Assembly (NCBI RefSeq): GCF_000186865.1
Contig: NW_008705561.1
Location: 497,711-561,710, forward strand
DNA from: Aureococcus anophagefferens
Taxonomy: Eukaryota > Sar > Pelagophyceae > Pelagomonadales > Pelagomonadaceae
Length of the DNA: 64,000 nucleotides
Direction of reading: 5' to 3'
The number at the start of each line of letters is the position of its first letter. The stretch's first letter is position 1. The notes beneath the pieces are model-generated. The model was given only the letters and a program-made list of their open reading frames with translations, was not told the origin of the DNA and made no database searches. The position numbers and the translations under genes are program-made. Positions 27,801 to 35,777 of this stretch are shown piece by piece.

Positions 27801-29160
27801 GTTGATCTCCAAGCTCGTCGACGTCCGCGACGACGACGACACGGCCAAGGTCCTCGTCTTCTCCCAGTTCAACCGCACGCTCAACTACCTCATGCGCGAG
27901 CTGCCGAACTACGGGTTCGACTTCCGCTGCATCACGGGCAGCATGTCCATGGCCGCGCGGAGCCGCGCGCTGGCCGACTTCCAGCAGTCGCCGCCGACGA
28001 CGATCTTCCTCCTGTCGATCCGCGCGGGCGCGTGCGGCATCAACCTGACGCAGGCGAACCACTGCGTCATGGTCGAGCCGTGCACGAACGTCGCCCTCGA
28101 CCGCCAGGCCATCGGCCGCGTGCACCGCATGGGCCAGCAGCGCGACGTGACGATCCACCGCCTCGTGCTCCGCGACTCCGTGGAGTCGCGCATGCGCGAC
28201 CACCTCTACGGCGCGGAGGGCGCCGCCGCCGCCGCCGTCGCCGCGGCGCCCGCGCCCGCGCCCGCCGCCGGCGACGACGCGAAGCCCGACGTCAAGGCCA
28301 ACGCCGTCATCGACCTCGCGGGCTCGGGCTCCGTGCGGAGCGACAACGCGAAGCTCGACTTCGACAAGATGAAGCTCCTCTTCGGCGTCGGCGCGACCAA
28401 GGCCGCCGCCGGCGACGCGCTCCCGGCGGCCGCGGCCGCGGCCCAGAAGCGCGCGGACGAGCGCGCCGAGGCCGTGCGCGCGGAGTTCCAGCGCAAGCGC
28501 GCCGAGGAGGCCGCCGTCCCGGCGAAGAAGCGCGGCGCGCCGGCCGCGAGGGCGGCGCCGGAGCCCGCGGCCGCGCGGCGCCGCGCGGCGCCAGCGGCGC
28601 CCGCGCCCGTCGCGCCCGCGCCCGCGCCGGCCGCGCACGGCCACGCCACGCGCCGCCGCGGCCCCGTCGCGCCCGCGCCGGCCGCGCCCGCGCCGGCGGC
28701 CGCGCCGCTCATCGTCCGCGTGCCCTACAAGCGACGCGCGGCGGAGCCCATCGCGGCCGCCAAGGCCAAGGCCGCCAAGGCCCGGGCCGCCAAGGCGACG
28801 CCGGTCAAGGAGGCCGTCGAGGCCGAGTGCCCGGCGACGGGCGAGGTGCCGTCGCGCGCGGAGCCCGCCGCGCCCGCGCCCGCGCCGGCGGCGCCGACGT
28901 ACGACTACGCGCCCGGCGACGCGATCGAGGCGCGGTGGAACGGCGGCACGCACTGGCACGCGGGCACGATCGTCGCCGTGAACCCGCCCAAGACGAAGAG
29001 CCGCGACCCGACCTTCGACGTCCACTACGACGACGGCGACGACGAGCCGCGCGTCCCGCTCCACCTCCTCCGCGCGGCGCCCAAGGCCGCGCGCGCCGCG
29101 GCCGGCGAGGCCGCCGGCGCGCCCAAGACGAAGAAGACGCGCGCGACCCGCGCGGCCTAG
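24847..29160 (+). CDS. SNF2/RAD5-like helicase interrupted by an in-frame TAA
   Basis: One frame of 1438 codons encodes a complete SNF2 ATPase but has TAA at 26941-26943 (codon 699). Before it: a Cys/His-rich zinc region (HCAQCYCYVCDAPAGDCKSW), LLPFQRQSVRWMLDQE, Walker A EEMGMGKTVITAALVL (about 622) and VVCPVSLVGQWVQEA. Directly after it, in the same frame: RYYGGSRITD, IVVTTYAVL, DESHTIKGG (760), AVTGTPANGS, the helicase-C motifs VLVFSQFN (1001) and IGRVHRMGQQRDVTIHRL (1089), and a Tudor-like end (YDYAPGDAIEARWNGGTHWH, 1353). Homologues continue through the TAA site with YYG, so no intron fits. No RING lies between the lobes, unlike RAD5/HLTF. A pseudogene, allele or sequencing error is possible. 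Confidence 0.85.
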
Positions 29161-29250
29161 AGCCGCATCCACCGAGAAGCATAATGGTGATTTTCGTGTT
29201 GAAGTGCAAGCCTCTTTCAAGCACGGCTTCAGGAAGCCTCTCGCTCGACG

Positions 29251-29838
29251 ATGGCAGCCCTCGTCCTGAGCCTCGTCGCGCTGCTCGGCGCTGCGGCGCC
29301 GGATGCGCCGCGGGTCCCCGTGCAGGTCTTCGAGATGGCGCAATGAGGGCCGTGCGGCGAGTTCAGCGCTAGCTGGGACTCGCAGGTCATGCAGGCGCCC
29401 GGTGTCCCAGACATCATCGACTTCGAGACGTGGTTCTTCCTGCAATGGCGCGGCGCGACGCCGGACTGCGGCGAAGATGCGGGGCGATTGGGCTGCGGCG
29501 GCGCGCTGCACATGCTCTGCGCGCGGCACATCACCGGCGACGCGAAGGTCTGGTGGCCCTTCGAGGCGTGCGTGATGGCGAACCAGACGGCGATTCCGGG
29601 CAACGCCGGCGAATGCGCGGCGGCGCACGGCGTCGACGCGGCGGCGCTCGAGGCCTGCGCCGGCGGCGCCGCCGGCGACGCGCTGCTCCGCGAAAGCGCG
29701 GCGAGGACCGCGGACGCTTCCGTGGGGCGGACGCCGTGGCTCGTCGTCGACGGCGAGATGCGCATGCCCGCGGAGCTCGACTACCTCAAGATGGTCTGCG
29801 ACGCCTATAACGGGACGAGGCCGGCGGGCTGCCCGTAG
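29251..29838 (+). CDS. GILT-type thiol reductase with selenocysteine (UGPC) active site
   Basis: ATG 29251 starts a signal peptide (MAALVLSLVALLGAAAP) leading to VPVQVFEMAQ, then TGA at 29344-29346, then GPCGEFSASW, all in one frame that stays open to TAG at 29838. GILT enzymes have CxxC at exactly this position after the first strand, so TGA as selenocysteine gives U32-G-P-C35. The rest confirms the family: HMLCARHITGD, WWPFEACVM, NAGECAAAHGV, ALEACAGG, GRTPWLVVDGEM and VCDAYNGTRPAGC. GILT reduces disulfides in acidic vesicles. An intron removing the TGA would also delete the conserved first strand. A SECIS-like hairpin lies just past the stop. Confidence 0.8.
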
Positions 29839-29849
29839 CGCCCCCCGCG

Positions 29850-29925
29850 CGGCGGCCGCGGATGACGGCGCGCGCGCGCCTCCGAGGGGGCGAGCGCGCG
29901 CCCGAGACGAGTGCGGGCGCGCCGG
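29850..29925 (+). promoter_or_regulatory. SECIS-like hairpin in the GILT 3' UTR
   Basis: ATGA at 29862-29865 precedes a GC helix: 29867-29880 pairs with 29889-29902 with one mismatch, closing a loop TCCGAGGG that contains CC at 29882-29883 (some SECIS elements use CC instead of AA). On the 3' side CGAG (29903-29906) faces the ATGAC, placing GA opposite GA as in the SECIS quartet. The 3' quartet departs from the usual KGAW and the helix is long, so this was judged by eye only. Confidence 0.5.
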
Positions 29926-30021
29926 GAGTAATGGCATATGAAGACCCCCCCCCCGGGCGGGGATAACTTGCTTACCTGCGTCCAGCTAGATCCCCACCAG
30001 AAGGAGAGAGAGGCATGGTCT

Positions 30022-31149
30022 TTACTTGCCAGGCCGGATTTCCTGGTCGTAGTCGTAGGAGAACTCCTCCGGCGTGGGCGCCTCCTCGGTCCCGGCGACG
30101 GCGGCCGCGGCCGCGGCGGCCGCGGCGCTCTCGAAGACGCGGACGCGCGTCGTGTAGCTCTTCTCGATGCCGAAGCCGGCCTCCTCGCGCACGCGGTGGA
30201 ACGCTTCGATTCGCGTCACGACTTCTTTCCGGCCGTGGGACACTTCGAGCTCCGTCGGCGGGATCTCGGCGCCGACGGGCAGCGCGCGCGCGCAGAGGTC
30301 GCGGAGCGGCGGGACGCGCCGGCCCGCGAAGACGTAGCCGTCCTCGAGCGGGTAGCGGCCCAGGGCCGCGCGGAAGCGCTCTTCGCGGTCGCCCGGCGAC
30401 GCGTCGCCGACGGCGCCCGGGACCTGGCGCGCGGCGAGGCGCTTGTAGGACACGTGCGGCCCGCAGAGCTCTCGGTGCGTCTTGCCGTAGACGTCGGCCT
30501 CGACCCACGCGCGCTTCTGGCAGTGCTTGGAGCAGTAGGGCGTCACCTTGCACCGCGCGCAGCGCAGCGTCGGCCACCGCGCGCAGCCCTCGCGCGCGCA
30601 CTGCGTCGGCTGGTACCACGCGGCGCCGCGACCGGGCCCTCGATCCTCGTCGGCGAAAAAGTTGCGGAGCGTCGCGTCCTCCGCGCCGCGCTGCGCCTCC
30701 GACACGAAGGGGCCGACGTACGCCGGCCCGCCGCCGGAGCCCCCGAAATACGGCGCGGGCTCCTGCGTGTGGTAGCCGTAGCCGAAGTTGCCGAACCAGC
30801 ACCGGCACGTCCCGGCGGCGGACTCGTGGCCGTAGCCCGAGTGGCACGCGCAGTCGCCGCAGACGCCGTAGCCGCAGTCGACGCAGTACTTCTCGACGGC
30901 GTAGGGCTCGTCCCGCTGCGCGCACCGGCGCGACGCGCATTTCAGGCCCGACGGCCAGGCGCCGGCGCAGGGCTTGACCCACGTCGCCTTGCCACCCCGC
31001 AGGAATCGCGGCGCCTCCGCGACGACCCACGCCACGCGCACGCACGACGGGTCGCTCCGCGTGACCGCAGGCCCGCTCGTCCAGCCTTTGAGCTGCGAGA
31101 AGCAGCGATACGTTCGTTGCTCGGCGGCCACCGGCGGCGCGTCCTGCAT
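30022..31149 (-). CDS. MYND zinc-finger protein
   Basis: 375 residues from ATG 31149. A Cys-rich front half includes YCVDCGYGVCGDCACHSGYG and CRCWFGNFGYGYH, possibly another metal site. The MYND finger lies at about 183-220: CAREGCARWPTLRCARC, then PYCSKHCQKRAW and HRELC, giving the C-C, C-C, C-C, H-C spacing. MYND fingers bind proline-rich partners. A C-terminal Ala-run (nine or ten alanines) precedes an acidic end. The function is unspecified; the domain call is firm. It is separated from the next gene by the dispersed-repeat copy B. Confidence 0.85.
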   Translation of the reverse strand: MQDAPPVAAEQRTYRCFSQLKGWTSGPAVTRSDPSCVRVAWVVAEAPRFLRGGKATWVKPCAGAWPSGLKCASRRCAQRDEPYAVEKYCVDCGYGVCGDCACHSGYGHESAAGTCRCWFGNFGYGYHTQEPAPYFGGSGGGPAYVGPFVSEAQRGAEDATLRNFFADEDRGPGRGAAWYQPTQCAREGCARWPTLRCARCKVTPYCSKHCQKRAWVEADVYGKTHRELCGPHVSYKRLAARQVPGAVGDASPGDREERFRAALGRYPLEDGYVFAGRRVPPLRDLCARALPVGAEIPPTELEVSHGRKEVVTRIEAFHRVREEAGFGIEKSYTTRVRVFESAAAAAAAAAVAGTEEAPTPEEFSYDYDQEIRPGK

Positions 31150-31172
31150 CACGACGAAGTTGGACTACTAGT

Positions 31173-31219
31173 AGTTATTGAAGGGGACGCGCGCTCGACT
31201 GCGTCCGTCCGGGGAGGGG
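31173..31219 (-). repeat. 47-nt dispersed repeat, copy B
   Basis: Reverse-complement match to 3880-3926 with three differences over 47 bases. It lies between the 5' end of the MYND gene and the 3' end of the WW-DUF167 gene, and the similarity ends sharply at the CAATAACT side. Confidence 0.75.
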
Positions 31220-31292
31220 ATGCTGTCAATGGTAAGACCGGAGAGCAGCCGCCGTGAGAGCTTCTTCAACATGCACGTCAACGTTACGCCAC

Positions 31293-32387
31293 CTAGGCCC
31301 ACTTGCGGCGCTTCATGCGGCGCTCCTCCTCCTTCTGCTTGCGCTCCGTGTGGCGGATCCACTTCTCGACGTCGTTGGTGTCGACCTCGAAGTCCTTCTT
31401 CTTGTGGAGGCGCTTGATGACCTCCTTGGGCGAGAGCGCGGGGATGTGGACGATCTTGTCGAGGGACTCGTCGCCGTCCGTGATCTTCACGGCGTTGCGC
31501 TCGCGCTGGGGCACGTGGAGCGCGCGGCGGCAGAAGGCGAGCAAGGCCTGGTTGCACCAGCGGTCCTCGATGGGCGCGCGCAAGCTCACCATCGCGCAGT
31601 AGTCCTTGACGTCGAGGACCGCGTCCTCGTCCTGGCCCGGCTTGACGATGATGCGCAGCAGCACGCCGTCGCCGATGGGCTCGCAGATCGAGTCGCCCTC
31701 GGCGGCCTGGCAGAGCGCGTCGAAGTCGTCGTTCTTGGGGCCCACCGCGGGGTCGTAGAGCGGCTTGTTCGCGCCGCCCGCGGCCGCGCCGCCGCCGGAC
31801 ACCTCGGGCGGCTCGTCCCACTGGCTCACGCCCGTGGCCTCGTTGTACCAGTAGGCGACGCCGCCGTTCTCCACGCGGCGCCACGCGTGGCCGGGCAGCA
31901 CCTCGCCGGGCTCCGCGGCCCGCGCGGCCGTCTTATACGCCGACGCGACCTCGAGGCCCTTCTTCTCCTCCTCGGCGCCGTAGGCGACCTCGCAGGGCAA
32001 CGGGTCGTTGAAGTACTCCGGCGGCGGGCTCTTGCTGCCGAAGCCCGGCTCGTCGCCGGGCGGCGGCGGCTCGTCCTCGTCGTCGTCCTCGGGTTTCGCG
32101 ACGCTCGGCAGCACGGGCGCGGGCGCGAGGCCCGGCGCCTCGGCCGGCGGCGCGAGGGCCGGCGGCGGGTTCGCGGACATGGGCGGCGGCGGCGCCATGG
32201 TCTGCGGCGGCGGCGCGAAGCCGCCGGGCGGCGGCGGCGCGAAGCCGCCCATGGGCGGCGGCGGCGCGCCGCCCATCGGCGGCGGGGCGAAGCCGCCCAT
32301 CGGCGGCGGCGGCACGCCCATGGGCGGGCCGCGCGGCGGGAACCCGCCCATGGGCGGCGGCGGGCCGCCCATCGGTGGCGCGTACAT
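31293..32387 (-). CDS. Proline-rich WW-domain protein with DUF167 domain
   Basis: 364 residues. The first 85 are PPPPMGG/FAPPP repeats. A WW domain lies near 166-197 (LPGHAWRRVENGGVAYWYNE, then TGVSQWDEPPE), with both tryptophans and the YWYN core. A DUF167/YggU-like domain follows at about 241-320 (LLRIIVKPGQDEDAVLDVKD, IEDRWCNQALLAFCRRAL, VKITDGDESLDKIV). The end is Lys/Arg/Glu-rich (ERKQKEEERRMKRRKWA), typical of nuclear RNA-processing proteins. WW plus proline repeats suggests a splicing-associated or transcription-coupled scaffold; this role is inference. Confidence 0.8.
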   Translation of the reverse strand: MYAPPMGGPPPPMGGFPPRGPPMGVPPPPMGGFAPPPMGGAPPPPMGGFAPPPPGGFAPPPQTMAPPPPMSANPPPALAPPAEAPGLAPAPVLPSVAKPEDDDEDEPPPPGDEPGFGSKSPPPEYFNDPLPCEVAYGAEEEKKGLEVASAYKTAARAAEPGEVLPGHAWRRVENGGVAYWYNEATGVSQWDEPPEVSGGGAAAGGANKPLYDPAVGPKNDDFDALCQAAEGDSICEPIGDGVLLRIIVKPGQDEDAVLDVKDYCAMVSLRAPIEDRWCNQALLAFCRRALHVPQRERNAVKITDGDESLDKIVHIPALSPKEVIKRLHKKKDFEVDTNDVEKWIRHTERKQKEEERRMKRRKWA

Positions 32388-32608
32388 GGCTGCTTGCGAG
32401 AGGCCGCGGCGAGGCCCACCTCGAGCTTCGACGAGATGTTTACCCTGTTGAAGCCAATATTGATCCAGGGTTGCCGCGGCGCCAAGGGGATATAAATCTA
32501 GAGGCGGCGCATATCAAAGCTCTCAACTTGCCGCGCTTTGGAGCAACAGTTGAGAGCACCGCGTCCTTCTGTGCGAAGACTTGTCCCACCCGTGGTCTCG
32601 AGCCCGAG

Positions 32609-33610
32609 ATGGCGACCCTCGCGGCGTGGCTCTGCGGGTCGAGCGACAAGCCCGACCGCTTCGCCCGTCCCGACTACACCGTGGCCTTTGGGCGCGACTA
32701 CGATTCCGACGGCGAGGTCCCGCTGGAGGCCGTCGCCGCGTGCTGGGGCTCGAGCGACATGGTCGCGGCGTCCTGGGGCCAGATGTGCGCGGCGAATTTG
32801 GACCTCGAGCGGGAGACGCGGCGGTGCCTCCCCAAGCTGCTCGCGGAGGCGGACGACGACGCGGCCGACGCCGCGCGCCCCGCGAACTGGCCCGCGGACT
32901 ACGTGCTCGACCTCGCGCGCGACGACGGCTCCGGCGCGGCGCCCACGCCGGCCCCGGGCGAGTCGCCCCCGGAGCGGCCCGGCCGCCGGGTCCGCGGGGG
33001 CCTCCGGAGCGACACGTCGTGGCAGACGCGGTCGCGGTCGCGGCCCCCGGCGGCGGCCCGGGCCGCGCCGCCCGCGCCCGTCGACGTGCGCGCGGGCAGC
33101 GACCGCGCCGCGCCGCGGCCCCGCGCGCGCACGGACTCTGGCTCGCGCCGCCCGAGCATGGTCAAGGCCTTTTCGGCCGCGGTGCACCACGGCAACGACG
33201 GCCCGTGCTCGCCCGCGGGGGCCGCCCAGCGCCGGCCGTCGAAGCTCGAGGCCTTCGTCTCCGCGTTCCCCGCGGGCGACGCGAGCCCGCGGCCCGACGC
33301 CTACGTGTCGCCGCCGGACTCGCCCTTCGCGGCGCCCGCGGAGCCGGCGCCGCCGCCGCCGCCGGCCGAGGCCCACTCGCCCGTCGACTACAGCGCGGCC
33401 GTGAAGCCGACGCGGTCGCCGCGGCGCAAGTCCGCGGCGCGGCCGAGCATCGAGAGCCCGCCCGCGCGGCCCGCCGCGGCGACGCCGCCGGCGGCGTGGA
33501 GCCTCGACGACGCGGACGCGCCGCCGGCGCCGCCGGACATGCGGCCGCCGGCCCCGAAGCGCCAGGGCAGCAAGCTCGCCGCCTTCGCCGCGTCCGTCCC
33601 CGCGCACTAA
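32609..33610 (+). CDS. Unknown Pro/Ala-rich protein with repeated RRxS-x-x-AF motif
   Basis: 333 residues from ATG 32609. The N-terminal 110 look globular (ATLAAWLCGSSDKPDRF, EVPLEAVAACWGSSDMVAAS, RETRRCLPKLLAEADDD). The remainder is disordered and Pro/Ala/Arg-rich but holds three related motifs: RRPSMVKAFSAAVHHGN, RRPSKLEAFVSAFPAGD and KRQGSKLAAFAASVPAH at the very C-terminus. RRxS is a typical basophilic-kinase site and the following amphipathic stretch could dock a partner. No family is recognised. The frame continues upstream of the ATG without protein character. Confidence 0.55.
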   Translation: MATLAAWLCGSSDKPDRFARPDYTVAFGRDYDSDGEVPLEAVAACWGSSDMVAASWGQMCAANLDLERETRRCLPKLLAEADDDAADAARPANWPADYVLDLARDDGSGAAPTPAPGESPPERPGRRVRGGLRSDTSWQTRSRSRPPAAARAAPPAPVDVRAGSDRAAPRPRARTDSGSRRPSMVKAFSAAVHHGNDGPCSPAGAAQRRPSKLEAFVSAFPAGDASPRPDAYVSPPDSPFAAPAEPAPPPPPAEAHSPVDYSAAVKPTRSPRRKSAARPSIESPPARPAAATPPAAWSLDDADAPPAPPDMRPPAPKRQGSKLAAFAASVPAH

Positions 33611-33770
33611 CACGTGTCCCGCCCCTGGGAGATCTTCAACATTCGAGTTGAAGGTGCAACCATTTGCCGCAGATGATATCGATGGACGCGACCTTTTAGA
33701 GCCCTGCGTCACCTGCAAGAAACACCATCCGCGACCTCTTGCTAATCGCGTCACCTGCACGAACACCTAA

Positions 33771-35391
33771 ATGAAGGCCTGCCTCCTGTCGCTCGTCGCC
33801 GCCTGCGCGCTGGAGCCGCCGGCGCTGCCGCGGCCGCCGACCATCAGCGCCGCCTTCGACAGCGGCAACGTCGAGGTCGTCGACGTCGCCTGCGGCGACG
33901 GCGGCCACGAGTTCCGCCTCAAGATCCGGCCCGACGCCTACACGCGCTTCACGGACGAGACGGCCCACTTCCAGTGGTTCCACTTCCGCGCGTCGGGCGT
34001 CCGCGACGCGCGGTGCCGCTTCGTGCTCGAGAACGCCGGCGACGCGCGGCGTCCTGTGGTCGTGACAATGTTCGAGAGCCTTTGACCGGGATGAGAAATC
34101 GTCACCGTCGTGCTTGGTAGGCGACGCGAGTTACACGCCCGGCTGGGAGCACTACAAGACCGTCGCCTCCTACGACCGCGAGGACTGGTGGCGCGTGGCG
34201 TCGACGACCTACGACGGCGGCGAGCTCGCCTGGGAGCTGACGCCGGAACGAGACAGCGTCTGGTTCGCGTACTTCGCGCCCTACTCCTGGGAGCGGCACG
34301 AGCGCGTTGTCGCGGAGCTGTCCGCGCCCGGCGCGCTCGGCGTCCATTCGGTCATCGGCGAAACGCTGGAGGGACGGCCGCTGGACATGCTCACCTTCGG
34401 GGACGGGCCAGTGACGCTCTGGGCGACGGCGCGGCAGCACCCCGGCGAGTCCATGGCCGAGTGGTGCGCCGAGGGGTTGATGCGGTTCCTCAACGACCGC
34501 GACGATCCGCTCTCGCGGCAACTGCGGCGCTACGCCACGATCCGCGTCGTGCCGAACATGAACCCGGACGGCGCCGTCGCCGGGTACCTCCGGACGAACG
34601 CGGGCGGCGCGAACCTGAACCGGGAGTGGGCGTCGGGCGTCTACCCGAACTACGACGCCCCGACGCTGGAACGGAGCCCCGAGGTCTACCACGTGCTCAA
34701 AGCCATGGACCACTTCGGCCTCGACGCGCACGTCGATATCCACGGCGACGAGGCCATCGCCGCGAACTTCTTCGCGGGCACGGAGGGCATCCCCAAGTGG
34801 GACGACTCCCTAGCACACCAACTCGCGACGCTCTCCGACGCGCTCCTCCGCCGGTCGCCCGACTTCCAGGTCGGGCTGGGCTACCCCGTCGACGCGCCGG
34901 GCGAGGCGAACATGGCCGTGGGCTCGAACGCGGTCGCGCAACGGTACGGCGCGCTGTCCGTGACGCTGGAGATGCCCTTCAAGGACACGTCCACGCCCCT
35001 CGACGCGGCCAACGAGCGCGACGGCTGGTCGCCGGGCCGCGCGGCCGCGTTCGGCCGGGCGCTCGGCGCCGCGCTGCTCGACGCGCTGCCCGTCGTGGCC
35101 GACGCGCGGGGCCGGGCGCTCCCCGACGGCGCCGCGCCGCCGCCGCGGAAGACGGGGGGCCTGGATGCGCGCGGCGGCGCGTCCGTCGTCGACCTCGCGC
35201 GGTCCCTCGACGACGCGCGGGACCACGAGGCGGTCGCCGCGCTCCGCGCGCTCGACGCGCTCCCCGTGCCGCCCAAGGCGACGATCAAGACCATCGCGCG
35301 CCACTTCACGAAGCTCCGCAAGCACGCGAACCCGGCCGTCGCCGGCGAGGCCAAGGCCCTCATGGCCAAGTGGCAGAAGGAGGCGAAGTAG
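33771..35391 (+). CDS. M14D cytosolic-carboxypeptidase-like metallopeptidase, two exons
   Basis: Exon 1 (33771-34050) and exon 2 (34121-35391) join over a 70-nt GT-AG intron (phase 1), giving ENAGDARRDASYTPGWEHYK. The front has the CCP-specific domain (AAFDSGNVEVVDVACGD, HFQWFHFRASG). The peptidase core shows the zinc motif HPGES, NMNPDGAVAGYLRTNAGGAN with NLNREW, and DAHVDIHGDEA, as in Nna1/AGBL deglutamylases that trim glutamates from tubulin. It begins with a hydrophobic leader (MKACLLSLVAACALEPPA), unusual for this cytosolic family. C-terminal residues 400-500 are charged helices with no known fold. Confidence 0.85.
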
Positions 35392-35777
35392 GGGGGGTAA
35401 CCGAGGCCTCAACCCGCGTTGGCCGGCCGCGCTTGCTCCGGCGCCGGCCTTTGCCGCCGTCGTCGTCGTCGCCGTCGCCGTCGCGCGGCGCCGGCGCCGG
35501 GCGCCGGGGTAATTCGGGGCAACGCCGGTCTACCCCGGACAAAAGATTGTGCCACATCTCGATGGATGTCGAAGACTTGAAGAACCGCGGGCTAGCTCAG
35601 CTCGCTCGGCTCGACGAGTTGACGCCGGATTCGGCCGCTTGAAGCGCGCGTCGACTGCCAGCGGCTGCCAGACACACAACACCCACAGCTCTGGCCTCGA
35701 AAACCATGTGCACCGCCGTTTCGCGGTCCTGGGGCGCGTCCGCGGTGCGCTCATCGATTCACGTTACGCAGAGCCTC
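35392..35777. other. Intergenic stretch before the La-motif gene
   Basis: It contains a (GTC/GCC) simple run near 35455-35500 and no supported gene. The frame of the downstream gene extends back to 35706, but that portion has no protein character, so the later ATG is preferred. Confidence 0.5.

Noticed and set aside
24724..29937. A 1737-codon open frame on the minus strand over the SNF2 gene
   Set aside because: It is rich in Arg, Ala, Gly, Val and Asp with no domain and mirrors the GC-rich codons of the real plus-strand gene.
34051..34120. Frameshift and stop in the carboxypeptidase gene
   Set aside because: A 70-nt phase-1 GT-AG intron explains both the stop and the frame change and gives a family-consistent junction.
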